Assembly: GCA_020746875.1 (NCBI GenBank)
Contig: JAGTJL010000003.1
Location: 1,860,001 to 1,924,000 of the forward strand
From: Rhexocercosporidium sp. MPI-PUGE-AT-0058
Taxonomy: Eukaryota > Ascomycota > Leotiomycetes > Helotiales
Direction: 5' to 3'
Length of the DNA stretch: 64,000 nt
Shown here: in pieces, positions 50,663 through 62,400 of the stretch
Layout of the letters: each line of letters opens with the position of its first letter
How positions within the stretch are numbered: the first letter of the stretch is position 1
Made by a program: the position numbers and the translations under genes
The notes under the pieces: model-generated
The model's database searches: none
Told to the model about the DNA's origin: nothing
What the model saw: the letters and a program-made list of their open reading frames with translations, nothing else

Positions 50663-50680
50663 TAACGCGTCGGCGCGTTA
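50663..50680. promoter_or_regulatory. 18-bp palindrome in the oxidase/SDR divergent promoter
   Basis: TAACGCG-TCGG-CGCGTTA has perfect 7-bp arms, flanked further out by AGG and CCT. It lies about 100 bp upstream of the SDR start and about 360 bp upstream of the oxidase start. It includes the CGCGTCGG octamer found twice before the NR-PKS, and is a good candidate for a shared operator. Confidence 0.5.
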
Positions 50681-50782
50681 CCTACTTCAAGAATAACAGA
50701 CCGAGAAAATTGGAGTTCTAGAGCTCTCAGTAAGAGCCTGTTTGCCACCCTCAAGTAACAATTTGAACGACGCTGCCTCAAA

Positions 50783-51759
50783 ATGTCGACAATCAAAGCA
50801 AACAATTTGTTCAATGTGAAAGGAATCGTTGCTGTGATTACTGGAGGAGGAACAGGTATTGACAACCGCATCTTGACGATGCAGAAACTGACAATTCGTA
50901 GGAATTGGTCTGATGATGACCAAGGCACTTGCAGAAAATGGAGCAGCAAGAATCTACATCATCGGAAGACGTGAGGAGAAACTCATTGAGGCGGCTTCAC
51001 TTTTTCCAGGAGTAGTGATTCCAATTCAAGGAGATATAATGGACCAAGACGCCTTGAAAAAAATGGCAGCGAAGGTAAAGGAAGAAAGCGGCTACATCAA
51101 TCTCCTCGTCACAAATGCAGGAAAGTCAGGACCAATGCTCGACACTCTTAAGCCCAGATACACGCTGAATGACTTCGTGGCACTTGCCTGGTCTTCTCCA
51201 ATGCAAGAGTTCACTGATACATATGGCTTGAACTGCACTGCGTTGTACTACTCAGTCATCGCATTTTTGGAACTGCTGGATGAGGGCAACAAGCGGAAGA
51301 ACTATGCTGGAGGTAAAAGTCAAGTTATCGCGACAGCAAGCACGGCCAGTTTCTTGAGACATCCAAGAGCCGGGTACGCATATTTGAGCAGCAAAGCAGG
51401 TGTCATTAGTCTGATCAAATGCTTCTCCACATTTTGTGTGCCTTGGGGAATACGATTCAACACTATTGCGGCAGGATGTGCGATTGCCCTTGAATCTTTG
51501 TGAGCCTTGCTGACTCTCGGCAGTGTTCCCTTCTGAGCCCTCGGAGGTTTTGTTCAAACCCTATATCATCGACAAGACAAAGACGCTGTTCGAAGAAGGG
51601 GTCTTTTCAAGGTCATATCAACCAGCAGAAAGAGCGGGATCTGATGACGATATGGCTGGTGTCATACTTTACATGGCTAGTAGAGCAGGTGCTTTCTTGA
51701 ATGGAAGTGTGATGTTAGTAGATGGGGGCAAGTTGGCGACGATGCCTGCTACTTACTGA
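50783..51759 (+). CDS. Short-chain dehydrogenase/reductase
   Basis: Three exons (50783–50855, 50902–51477, 51524–51759) give about 294 residues. The Rossmann motif ITGGGTGIG is completed across intron 1. LVTNAG follows, then an active-site Ser region (TASTASF) and YLSSK, the Y-x-x-x-K catalytic pair, with FNTIAAGLFPSE formed across intron 2 and a C-terminal GSVMLVDGG. This is a classical NAD(P)-dependent SDR of the fungal Rhamnolipids/RhlG-like type that commonly oxidises or reduces a ketone or alcohol in tailoring. It shares its promoter with the multicopper oxidase, so the two may be co-induced. Confidence 0.92.
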
Positions 51760-52045
51760 GCTCCGGGAATGGTGAAACCGGTAGCGGGAAGCGAGAGAAG
51801 GTTGGGCACAGAATGTTTACAATATGAAGAACTCTCAATAATTAGGAAGACTTTTGCATGACTGAGCTCGACAAATGAAACATTAGTCTAAATACTGTCT
51901 TTCAAGTGTGCGAAGAAAAGCTGCTTGTAAGCTTCGCTATTTACTTGGCACCGAGGCTGATCACAGTGCTTGAAACTGGTATCTTTCATGTGTGAAATAG
52001 ACCAATTAACTTAGAGCTCTTCCCAAAGGACTGCGACCCTTGCCT

Positions 52046-52306
52046 ATGCCACGCGGATCAGACGACATAGTTTTATTGTTCCAAAGGGAAGTAGAGCGAA
52101 TCTACCGATTCATCCGTATGATCCCCGATGAAGTCCGCCAAATGCGATGCCCAAAGCAAGGGTTGGCGAACCATATGATAGCTGGGCCGAACATCAAAAA
52201 TACCTCTTCAGACGCAGCCTCAGCATTTTTGTATCATTTGTGGTCCATCATACCAAAATACTCCTCATTTGCACAGCTTAACGTAAAGCTACCGAAAGCA
52301 GCATGA
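52046..52306 (+). other. Possible upstream ORF of the P450 transcript
   Basis: An 86-codon frame starts at an ATG at 52046 and ends in TGA that overlaps the P450 start as ATGA. The product (MPRGSDDIV...) has no recognisable domain. If the transcript begins upstream of 52046 it could lower P450 translation. It may equally be chance. Confidence 0.25.
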
Positions 52307-53994
52307 CCCAATTACTGGATCGCATCATTTGGTTCGTGAAAGAGGCGCCTATCTTTGTAGGACTGTGCACTATCATCCTCGTTGTGTATGTTTTCAGGAA
52401 CTACCTGAATCCGCCCTTGAAACTCAACCTTCCTGTGGCAACGCTGAAGCCTGGGCGTGCCTATGAATCGTTGATGGAAGCAAGAGTAAAGGTAGGAAGC
52501 TCACCCAGTACATGCATTGCGAACCTCACTGATAACAATAGTACCCAAATACGCCATTTATCTTCCCATTGAAACCGCAGTGGGTAATACTTCCCCACTC
52601 CATGATTCCTGAGATTCGTGGACTCCCAGAAGAAAAGTTATCTTTCAAGCAACACACCTTCGAGAAGTTCCTGGGCAAATACACTGGTATTGGTTCAACA
52701 GAACGTCCAGAAGCTATTCAAGCCATTCGCATTGACTTGACTCGAAATATCGGCAAGATAATAGGCGACTTGCAAGATGAAATTCAGTACTCGTTTGGGA
52801 AGGAGATCGGCAGTCGACCTGAATGGAAAGAGATGCCGGTGTATACGACCGTGGTCAATATTGTCGCCTCCCTCTCAGCTCGTGCCTTCGTTGGTCTGCC
52901 ATTGTGTCGCGATGAAGAATGGCTCTACAAGACGAAGACTTTTACCAGAGATGCAATCATTCTGATGCATACAAACTCGATAATCCCGATGTCTCTGCGA
53001 CCTTACCTGTCAAGATTCAACCCAGCACTTTGGAACCTTGGGACGTACCGCAAGTTCGCCGGAAAGAAGTTGCTTCCACAAGTTGAGATGATCTTGAACG
53101 CGTACAAGGAGAAATTGAGCGGGTTCAAAGACATGTCTGAAGAGGAGGCACTCGCTATTGCCGAGGAGAACAATTTCAATCTCGTCCATTGGATGATCGG
53201 GCACTTCAAGGACCCAGAGAAAGCAGACCCGTTTGAACTTGGTGGCCAGCAAATGACCGCTGCTTTCGCAGCCATTCATACAACTGGAATGGCAGGTTCG
53301 CATGCAATATTCGATCTTGCTGCATATCCCTCTATCGCGCCTGTTCTTCGTGAAGAGATTGAAGCGGTCATTGCAGAGGAGAATTTTCCAGACAAGAAGT
53401 TGAGAAAGACCAGTATGGCGAAGTTGAAGAAACTGGACAGTTTCATGAAGGAATCGATGAGGTTCTCGCCTCCTTTCGTCGGTACGTCTCCTCTCTGAAT
53501 GTAAATGACTGTTCTGATGTCTTGTAGTGTCTCTGAACAGAATTGTCACAGCACCTCAAGGGCTCACTTTGTCTGACGGAACCTGCCTCCCATCGCGTAC
53601 TGTTGTGGGTTTCGGCCAGCCATTCTACCCAAGTTCAACAGTGCCAGAGAAGCATATTATTCGAGATGCCCAAGTTCCTTTGACCGAATTCTACCCTTGG
53701 CGTTTCGCGGAATTGAGAGATATCCCTGGACAGGAGAACGGACATCAGTTTGTGACATCAGATCCGAATAACATCAGCTTCGGATATGGCAGAAATGTTT
53801 GTCCTGGTCGTTTCTTTGCTTCCAATGAGATCAAGCTGATCTTGATCGAATTGATCATGAACTATGAAGTTGGTCTTGGACCACACGGGGAGGGGATGGC
53901 AGAGGGGTTTTCGAGACCAAAGCCGGTGGAAATGGGTTCAAGCTTATTGCCAGATATGAAAGCCAAGGTATATATCCGAAACAGGCAGATTTGA
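52303..53994 (+). CDS. Cytochrome P450 monooxygenase
   Basis: Three exons (52303–52491, 52542–53481, 53528–53994) give about 531 residues. An N-terminal membrane anchor (about residues 17–33, IFVGLCTIILVVYVF) places it in the ER. The I-helix reads FAAIHTTGMA; the AAIHTT form, rather than AGxxT, is typical of the ent-kaurene-oxidase/GA-type fungal P450s. The ExxR motif is in MKESMRFSPP. The heme loop is FGYGRNVCPGRF with the Cys ligand. It is the last intact gene on the right side of the cluster, transcribed in the same direction as the SDR. It likely hydroxylates or couples the polyketide (inference). In lichen depsidone clusters a P450 is proposed to form the ether link; a similar role here is only a hypothesis. 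Confidence 0.93.
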
Positions 53995-56900
53995 GCAGGT
54001 GGTAGACGGTACTCTAAAGGCCGGGTATGATTAGCAAGTAGTTCACCACAGTATTCTTCATCCAAGTGAATACAATTCTGTCACTCATGCCTCCAGCTTT
54101 GGGCACTGGCAAGTCCTCCTTGCGTCCCATGAATCGTCGCGTCCAAGTCTTTGCTGTTTTGCCCAGGGCTCCAAGTAACCCGAGAGACAAACTACAGATT
54201 CGCACGGCATGAGAATCGCTATCGGAAAATACTGTCAACTTGGAAGTAAGAGGGAGAAATAGCGCAAGTTCGTCCCAAGTTGGTCCGGGCGTTTTTGGGA
54301 TTTGCTGTGCCTGCTGGCTGCGGTATCGACGGCGAACGAGTTCGACGGGATGAATGAAATCTTTAGGAGTATTTGACTCCTCATCGTGAGATGATGTTGA
54401 TCTCCCTCAAAACAGACGGGAGCAATATGAGGTTATGTTTTGATCCGGCACGTGATGGCGCGAAATGCTGGGAGTGCCAAGCGAATTCATGTTTACTTGT
54501 GCTCTGAGGTTCTGATGCTTCCGGTCTCCTCAACCTCTCTCTGCACGACTCCTGTAACTTCTTCGCCTGCCCTCGTCGCCGTGTCCTTGCGTCAAAAGCG
54601 ATGTATGAGCATGAAGCATATGCGTAGGCAGCGTTGAAACTACGATGCAAGAACGAAGCTACCAAATCTCAAGGCGCCTTACAAGCTCTCCCAGAAATCG
54701 AAGGCGCTGCCTGGGCATCTTGGAGCGATAAACGGGTGCTATTTACATAGATACGTATCTGAGCCTCCCAGTCTGCAGAGTGAGGCCATCGAAACTTCTT
54801 GTTGATGCGATTAACTGCCTCGGTTTGGGAGAACTGTTATAGTACTGTCCTCGCCCGAACATCTCTCTCTCCAAAGTTGATTGACTGCTTGCTAATGAAA
54901 ATCCAAGTCATCACCTCATACCTACCTCACACCTACCTCTGCAGGTAACTCTAAAGTACCGTAGCTAGAGCTGTTCCTCTGCCATGTCCATCGAGGTGCT
55001 CCGGGGTACTGAAAATAATGCCCGGATCCTCGGGCTGCGAATCTGCCACATATCAAATTGACGACGACAGTCGCGTTCCTCCAGAGGAAATGATGTGACG
55101 GACTTCACACACATATCGATGCCGCATGTGTGAGTCGGCGGCCGATCGAAGATACATACTTGGGACAATGCAGCTGCTGAAGTCTCTCGGGAACGGGGCG
55201 TGCTTCTGGCGGTAAGGAGTGCACCATCCATCTGGAGGCTGTTCAGACATATTTGCAGACTTGCACTGCTTGTCTAAAACCACATTGCCCGTTGATACAA
55301 CTGGCAGCTGTTGGAGGGCGTGCTTCGTGGACAGGGCCGGTTGAGGTTACCGATCCGATTTCACTTCGACATCAGCGCGCTCTCCCATCGATGAGAGACT
55401 CTTCCAGCTACAAGGTTTGACTGGATGTTCTTTTTGTATCATTGCTGAGATTGGGCAACTGTGGGCATCATGACTAAGACATCTCACGTTCGATTTGATG
55501 CTCATCTGCATGAAGTAGAAACAAGCACAGAGGCCAAGGCACTCTATGCTTGTCATTTTAGGTTCCTGCTAAATGCACAAGACTTGACATGTCTATTACT
55601 GGAGTATGGTGCGAACAATGTGTTCACTTTTCTCCATCTATCTTCCAAATTGTTTGACTCCAAGCCAGCAGGGACTTTGGCTATACCTGCTACAACCACC
55701 AAGTCAAAATCTCCCAACGATTATCTCGACGATATCGATGCACCCAATGCGCCCACGGATCGCAGGGTGACGTGTTGATAACCTGCTCTCTGTCGCTGGC
55801 AAAATCAGGCTTTGCCAACAATTTCGTTGTGTTGGTCTTGGTACATTCTTGGAAAGTCTTGGAGTTGTCTTGGTAGGAAGAAACTGGGCGGCAGCTCTAC
55901 TTATGTGGTAGATTTGAATATTGGTGCCAATGTTTGCCCAGAGCCTGAGCTAGCGATTGGCCTCCTCGAATTAAACATATCCCTCACTTCGATGCCAAGT
56001 GATTTGGGCCAATGAACCACCCGGAAATATATGGTATTTGCTCCAAAGCAACAACACGAGCTGACAGATTCCCAAAGCCGGCCACTACCCCGCTATATAA
56101 GCTTGCAATATTGCGCGCCAAGCAGTTTGATATTGCACTTCTCATTGGTTAACAGCCGCCAAGGAGACGGCATTCTATCACTGCCACAATCTGGACCAGG
56201 CGCTCTCTTTTCTGCTGAAGATATGATTTCAAGGTTTTCATCTTCCCCAAAGTGCTTCAAATGATACTACATGTATCTGTCAGTACAGGGTATCAAGGGC
56301 GCTGCATTTACCACTGAGTGTTACTAGTTTCGATAAGCACATGTTGACAGATTCCTCAGATTGTGGCGTGGTGGCATGTCAGATCGTGATGATTCCAGCG
56401 GCCTCGTCTCCTGCGCTACGGAGTATGCCCATCCACCTTGGCTGCCGGGAAATAAACAGGACGACCCCCTAGGCTACCTCCCGGTCGATCCCAACTTCGA
56501 AATTGTGTGTCAAAAGTCGAGTGGTGCCTGTCATGATCCTGCAGCCTCGTGGTCATCACTCCTATTTGTACCGTAGGCGGACTGCAGGCTACCGGGCAGC
56601 CAGCGCATTGATGCTCCCAATAATCTCCTATGCCAAGAAAGATTCTCTCTAACACCACAAATTGGGCTCTGCCTGCTCAGACACGTTCTGCCTGGGAAAT
56701 TGCCCTGAGGCTGAGTACCTTTATTATTGCACTCGTCATATGCTAGCAGCCGAGCTGCTGTCTTGTTTGCTTTATTATTTACTTTCCGTCGCTTCCCATT
56801 TCCTCTTGTTTGTATATCTTCAGAAAGAGTAACAAAACATACCAAAGGGCTGGCATCCTCCATAATTCACAATTAACAATGTCAAATTCAATAAGGTATG

Positions 56901-57014
56901 AGAATCGCCCTCCTGGTTAGGTAAGTAAAATTTCACCTTGTATTCACTGCCACTTGATGCGATTTCGCTGACTCTTCGCCAGCAGACTGGTCTCTCCTCA
57001 TCAACAAACAAATC
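53995..57014. other. 3-kb region without a recognised gene
   Basis: This is GC-balanced sequence between the P450 and the ATPase relic. It has many short frames on both strands (to about 110 codons), none with recognisable domains or a convincing splice structure. A TATATAAG box-like word lies near 56,092. It may contain non-coding RNA, ATPase promoter or decayed genes; I see nothing supportable. Confidence 0.5.
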
Positions 57015-58997
57015 ATGGCATCTGTAACAGAAAAAGATCTAGCACAGGATTCGGCGCCAATTGACTCGTCAAAAGTCAGTATTAATTCTATCGGACCAAG
57101 AGCTTCGCTGTCCCTGTAGCTAACTTGTCCAGCAGTCCACGACTTCGCCTGCGGAGGAAATTTCAAGGCCGCCACTCAATCCTACGAACTCATCTAAAAA
57201 GGGGGTAGCTTTCAAAGCGCCTCGAGAAGTCACCGTAGAAGACATTCTCCATGATACCGAAGCGTTAGCCCCTGACCCAGGGACTGAAGATCTCTTTCAG
57301 GCCGAAAACAATTCCTTCGCTTTCACACCAGGACAGCTCTCGAAACTCCTGAATCCCAAGAGTCTCAGCGCATTTTACGCGCTTGGTGGAATTGCTGGAT
57401 TAGAGAAAGGTCTTCGAACAAACCTGGGAAGTGGGCTGAGCTCAGACGAAGTGTCTCTTGACGGTACGATCACATTCGAAGAAGCCACAGGCAAAGCATC
57501 ATCTTCCACCCAGATTCATGAATTATCAACCACAAATAGCGCGGCAAAAGCAACCAAAAGCGGGGAATCATTCGCCGACCGCAAGAGAATCTTCAAGGAC
57601 AATCATCTGCCAGAAAAGAAGAGCAAAAGTTTACTTGAGCTAGCCTGGATCACTTACAATGACAAGGTTCTCATTCTTCTGTCCATTGCGGCAGTAGTAT
57701 CACTTGCACTCGGATTGTATCAAACATTTGGCCAGAAACATGAGCCCGGTGAGGCAAAGGTCGAGTGGGTGGAAGGTGTCGCAATTATGGCTGCAATTGT
57801 CATTGTTGTAGTTGTCGGCACCATCAATGATTAGCAGAAAGAGAGACAATTCGTGAAACTGAATCGAGAGAAGCAAGATCGCAGCGTGAAAGTGATTCGT
57901 TCTGGACGGAGGCAAGAGATCAACATTTACGACGTTCTTGTAGGCGATGTCATGCTTCTTGAACCCGGTGATATGGTTCCTGTTGATGGTATTCTGATCG
58001 AAGGACATTCTATCAAATGCGACGAATCTTCTGCTACAGGAGAATCCGACTTGCTCAAGAAGCACTCCGGGGCTGAAGTGTTCAAGGCAATTGAAGCTGG
58101 CGGGGACATCCGAAAATTGGATCCATTCATCTTGTCTGGAAGCAAAATCGCTGAAGGCGTAGGCAAGTTCCTCGTCACTGCCGTGGGCGTACATTCAACT
58201 TTTGGAAAAACAATGATGTCGCTTCGAGAAGATAGAGATGCCACCCCCCTACAACAGAAACTCAATGTACTCGCGGATTATATTGCCAAGCTTGGTGGAG
58301 CCGCTGCGTTGGTACTCTTCATCGTTCTCTTCATCAAGTTTTGTGCTCAGCTCAAAGGGAGTAAGTTAACGCCATCCGAGAAGGGTCAGAACTTTCTGCA
58401 AATCTTCATCGTTTCGGTGACTGTCGTGGTGGTGGCCGTTCCAGAGGGGTAAGTACCAAGCTCTGCAAATGAAGATACATACTGACGAGGTGTAGACTCC
58501 CTCTAGCTGTGACGTTCGCTCTAGCCTTTGCAACAACTTGAATGCTGAAAGACAACAATCTGGTACGAGTCTTGAGAGCTTGTGAGACCATGGGAAATGC
58601 GACGACTGTTTGTTCCGACAAGACAGGCACATTGACCGAGAACAAGATGACCATGGTCGCTGCAACGATTGGAACTGATGTCCAATTTGGTAAAACCACT
58701 GGTCCCGAGGAAGAGATCGACAACAGTGCCAGTATTGAGACCCAATCGGATGAGAAGGCAGTACAAACCACGACCAAGGGCATCGCCGCAGTTGGAGACT
58801 TCCTCGCCAAATTAAGCACTGAGATCAAATCACTGCTTGCGCAATCGATCGTGATCAATTCTACAGCCTTTGAAGGCGAGCAGGATGGCAAGCAGACTTT
58901 CATCGGATCTAAAACTGAGACTGCGCTTCTGGAGTTTGCCCGAACTTATCTTGGAACTGGTCCACTCCTCTTCTTCGAGCTTGGTGTGACCTCGTGA
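57015..58997 (+). pseudogene. Truncated P-type Ca2+-ATPase (PMC1-like) with premature stops
   Basis: Exons begin at 57015–57074 and 57133 on, with a further intron at 58449–58495. The sequence covers the N-terminal half of a vacuolar-type Ca2+-transporting ATPase: SFADRKRIFKDN, SATGESD (actuator TGES loop), VVAVPEGLPLAVT (M4 Ca site), [13 protein letters not shown] (phosphorylated Asp) and [12 protein letters not shown]. Two stops interrupt it. TAG at 57832–57834 stands where the family has Trp (ND-W-QKERQ), and TGA at 58540–58542 stands where it has Arg (FATT-R-M). After TYLGTGPL the similarity ends and a stop follows at 58997, so the nucleotide-domain end, hinge and last membrane segments are gone. 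The family is usually well over 1,000 residues. It lies at the island edge and is non-functional. Confidence 0.9.
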
Positions 58998-59242
58998 GAA
59001 GGTAATGAGCGCTCAGGTGTATGTATCTGTTGTGATATCTCACTCGTAGGTACAAGGTCTATGTCAATCTTTATGCCGCGATTTGGGACGGTGGAAGCCA
59101 TACTGAACAGTTATAAAGAAGAAAGATTATTATAAGAGTGTAAACATCCTAAAGTATCTGTGGGTTGTCTTAACAAGTCAGCAGTCAGCTTAACTAAAGT
59201 AACTCAAAACTAATAGTAATTATGGACGGGGTAGCAGCCATC

Positions 59243-59460
59243 AGTTTCTGGAGGCATCAAATTCGGGAGGCATTAAATTTAAGAGGTATTTTAAGAGCTA
59301 TCAGTTTCTGGAGGCATCAAACTTAGGAGCTATTAATTTTAAGAGCGTTTCGGGATCTATTTATTTTAGTAGTATTAATTTTAGCATCCGTTAACTTTAA
59401 AAGAAACCATTTATGAGCTATCTTTTAGGAAGCGTCTATTTTAAGCCGCCTATTTAATGA
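59243..59460. repeat. Degenerate 16-bp minisatellite
   Basis: Consecutive units such as AGTTTCTGGAGGCATC, AAATTCGGGAGGCATT, TATTTTAAGAGCTATC and AAACTTAGGAGCTATT follow each other with a 16-base period, with some 12–15-base units. The unit AGTTTCTGGAGGCATC appears at 59243–59258 and again about 60 bp on. Later units are progressively AT-rich. It sits just beyond the ATPase relic. Confidence 0.65.
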
Positions 59461-62400
59461 TTAAGTAATACACGTCCCCGCTTCCAAAAGAAACTTTTTT
59501 AATTCCTAAGTATCAAAGCATGAGTATATAACTATAAAACAGTCTCAAGCTCATATAAAAGACTCAAGACTTGAGGCAAAGCGACGACGAACGTTCAGAG
59601 GAATAGCCCGCATCAGTCTTAACATACTTTACTTCCAGCAGCACAAACACCGACATCTCGATACGAAGCATGTCGAGTATCTGAAAAGATACTTTCGGAA
59701 AGATTAATATCGCCGTTTAAAGGTGCGAAATCATATCGAGGCGGAAGTTGATTAGCAAATTCTCGATATTGCTCTTCGTAACTCGAACGTCATAGCTCGT
59801 GAACTCCTGACTAATCAGCCGAACGAATGCCCAGAGTTAGTCTTCTGTTAAGGCGTTCAACTCGAGTGTCTTTATAAATAGCATAGAATTCAAGCTGCGC
59901 GAGAGTTCCTCCTCCCGACTGACAAATAGTAGACGGTTAATCTCTATACTTCTAGTAAGTATAATTCCTCTCTGCTTTAAATAAAAGCTAACTTCCGCGA
60001 AATATCAACGAGGACTTGAAAATATACCTTAACGAGCAGTATTTTAACGAGGACCGATTAACCGACAGCGAAGTATATTACAAGATACGGTACTACTACT
60101 TTCAACGCGAGGTCGATACGATATAATATAAGATAAAGGCATTAAAATTATAAAATCTTAAAGCAAATATAAAAGATATTGAAGATATTAAGTTTAATAC
60201 TTAAGCGATAACGGCAAGAAAAGAGAAGATATTTATTATAAGTAAGCTACTTACATTCTGGGATCGAGTTAAGGCTAATAAATTAAAAGTATTTGGCTAT
60301 AATGACATTCGAGATTAGCTGCGGGATCTAACGCGAGAATATCTCGAGGGGGGTATTAGTTTAATAGAATTAGATTATTAACCGAAGTAGAACTAAATAT
60401 TATATAATAACGATAATAGCGTTATTCTTAACTTAAGCTATAAGTATATAAATAAATTAAATAAATGCTTATTTAAAACAAGGGAATAAGCAACTAATCG
60501 CTTTCGTTTCTAAAGATTATAACTTTTTTCCGGATATTTACGAGATTTTGTAAGTCCGAGCTCGCTACGTTAATATTTTAGATTTCTGCTTAGTCTTATA
60601 ATATCCCGTAGGCTATCTCTAAGTGGATTTAGGCAGCGGGTTATTTAGACGTCCAGAAGGAGTTCGAGGCGGTGTTTATATATCGGATATAATATTTGTG
60701 TGAATAATGATATTCACGGAACCACGTGAATACGGAGAATGAATCAATACAGGGGTTACATGTCGCAGGAGGTAAACAAAGAGCACTTAACGCTAGCTAC
60801 TTTAGGACTAGCGTATGATAAGAGCCTCTTATATATAGAGCTCTTATCGACATATTAAAAGTAGCTCTTTAGACTTAAATAAATACATAAAATGTAACTA
60901 AAGTTTTATATTATATAATTAAGTCTTATTACGATTAATTAAGTTATTACTTATTACCGGGAGGAATAAGTAATATAATATAATTAATACTAATTAGCTT
61001 ACAAATTAAAGTACTTAAATTACGCTATTTAACTAAAGACAGCAAAAGGAGAGAGTTATTAAGAATATTACGAAGGTAATACTTTAAACTTATTATTATA
61101 ATAATTTAACGTAATTACTAAAAGAGATTATATTAATTAAATTTGTAAAGATAAACCGATTCTAAGTTTAATTAACGATTCCTATTACTTTACGCGGTTA
61201 CTAAAAGGGACTATATTAATAAGCCTTTAAAATTAAAATAAAAACACAAAAATTAATAAAAATAATTTATTAAATAATTCTTTATATAATAAATTTTACG
61301 AAAAGACTAACGCGCGTATAAATATATTATTCTTCGAAATCCGACTTCGATATCCTACTTTACTCCGCTATAATACTTTAAAAGATTTTTATAATTATAT
61401 AATTACGAAATATTAAACCTTAATTATTTTATAATAAATAAACTTACTTAAATATAGCTCGCTCTCGCTATAGTTTAAATAGCTCGGAAGGCAAGGAATT
61501 ATTATATAATATATTACTTAACCGACTTCTTAATAAATTACTATTAAAATAATATATAAATATAAAAAGTAATTATTAATAAAAAAAATAACTTAAATAC
61601 GCGGTAAAACGAGGTAATAAAAGCTTATTATACTTAAAATAATTAAAAAGCAATTATATTAACTTTTATAAATAAATTAAATAATATAAAAAGAGAATCT
61701 TTTAAAACAACGGCTTATAATACGAATTTCATAATAACTTTATAAACTAATAAAAAATTAATTAAAAAAACGTTAAAATAAGTAACTTAAATATAATAAT
61801 ATAAATATTATAATTACGTAAAATTAACGTTAACTTTATGAAACTACTTACTAATGCTTTCTAAACTTATTAATAATTAAAAAGATTACCGAAATAAGAG
61901 AATAATAATATAATTCGGCTATTTAAAGAAAAGAAGATAATAATTAATTTAATTTACTTAAAGAATCGCTAAGAAGAAATATATCGGATAAAACTATAAT
62001 ATAAAAGAGTAAACTAAAATATTACGTAATAATTAAAAAAGAATAAATAAATTACGTAATTATTAAAAGTTTATTATAACTCATTACTAATATAAATAAT
62101 AATAAATTAAGCTCGACTTCTATTTTAAAAAATATCAAGTTTATAATCTTTATATTAAGAAATATTAAATCTACGACTTTTATATTAAGAAATATATAAG
62201 CCGCGACTTTTAAATTTAATAATAAAATAATAAATTATAATACTTTTAAAGAATTAACGCCCCTCGTTTTACGCCGCTTAATTAAAATATTTAAATATAC
62301 GTACGTATTAAGAGGAATTATTTTATTAATAATAATAATAAATACTAAAGATATAATATATAAAACCAACCTACTTTACCTCTTATATACGTATAATTAC

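Noticed and set aside
54381..56863. Several 60–110-codon frames on both strands
   Set aside because: None carries a recognisable motif or credible splice sites, and overlapping frames are equally long. I treat the region as non-coding or unknown.
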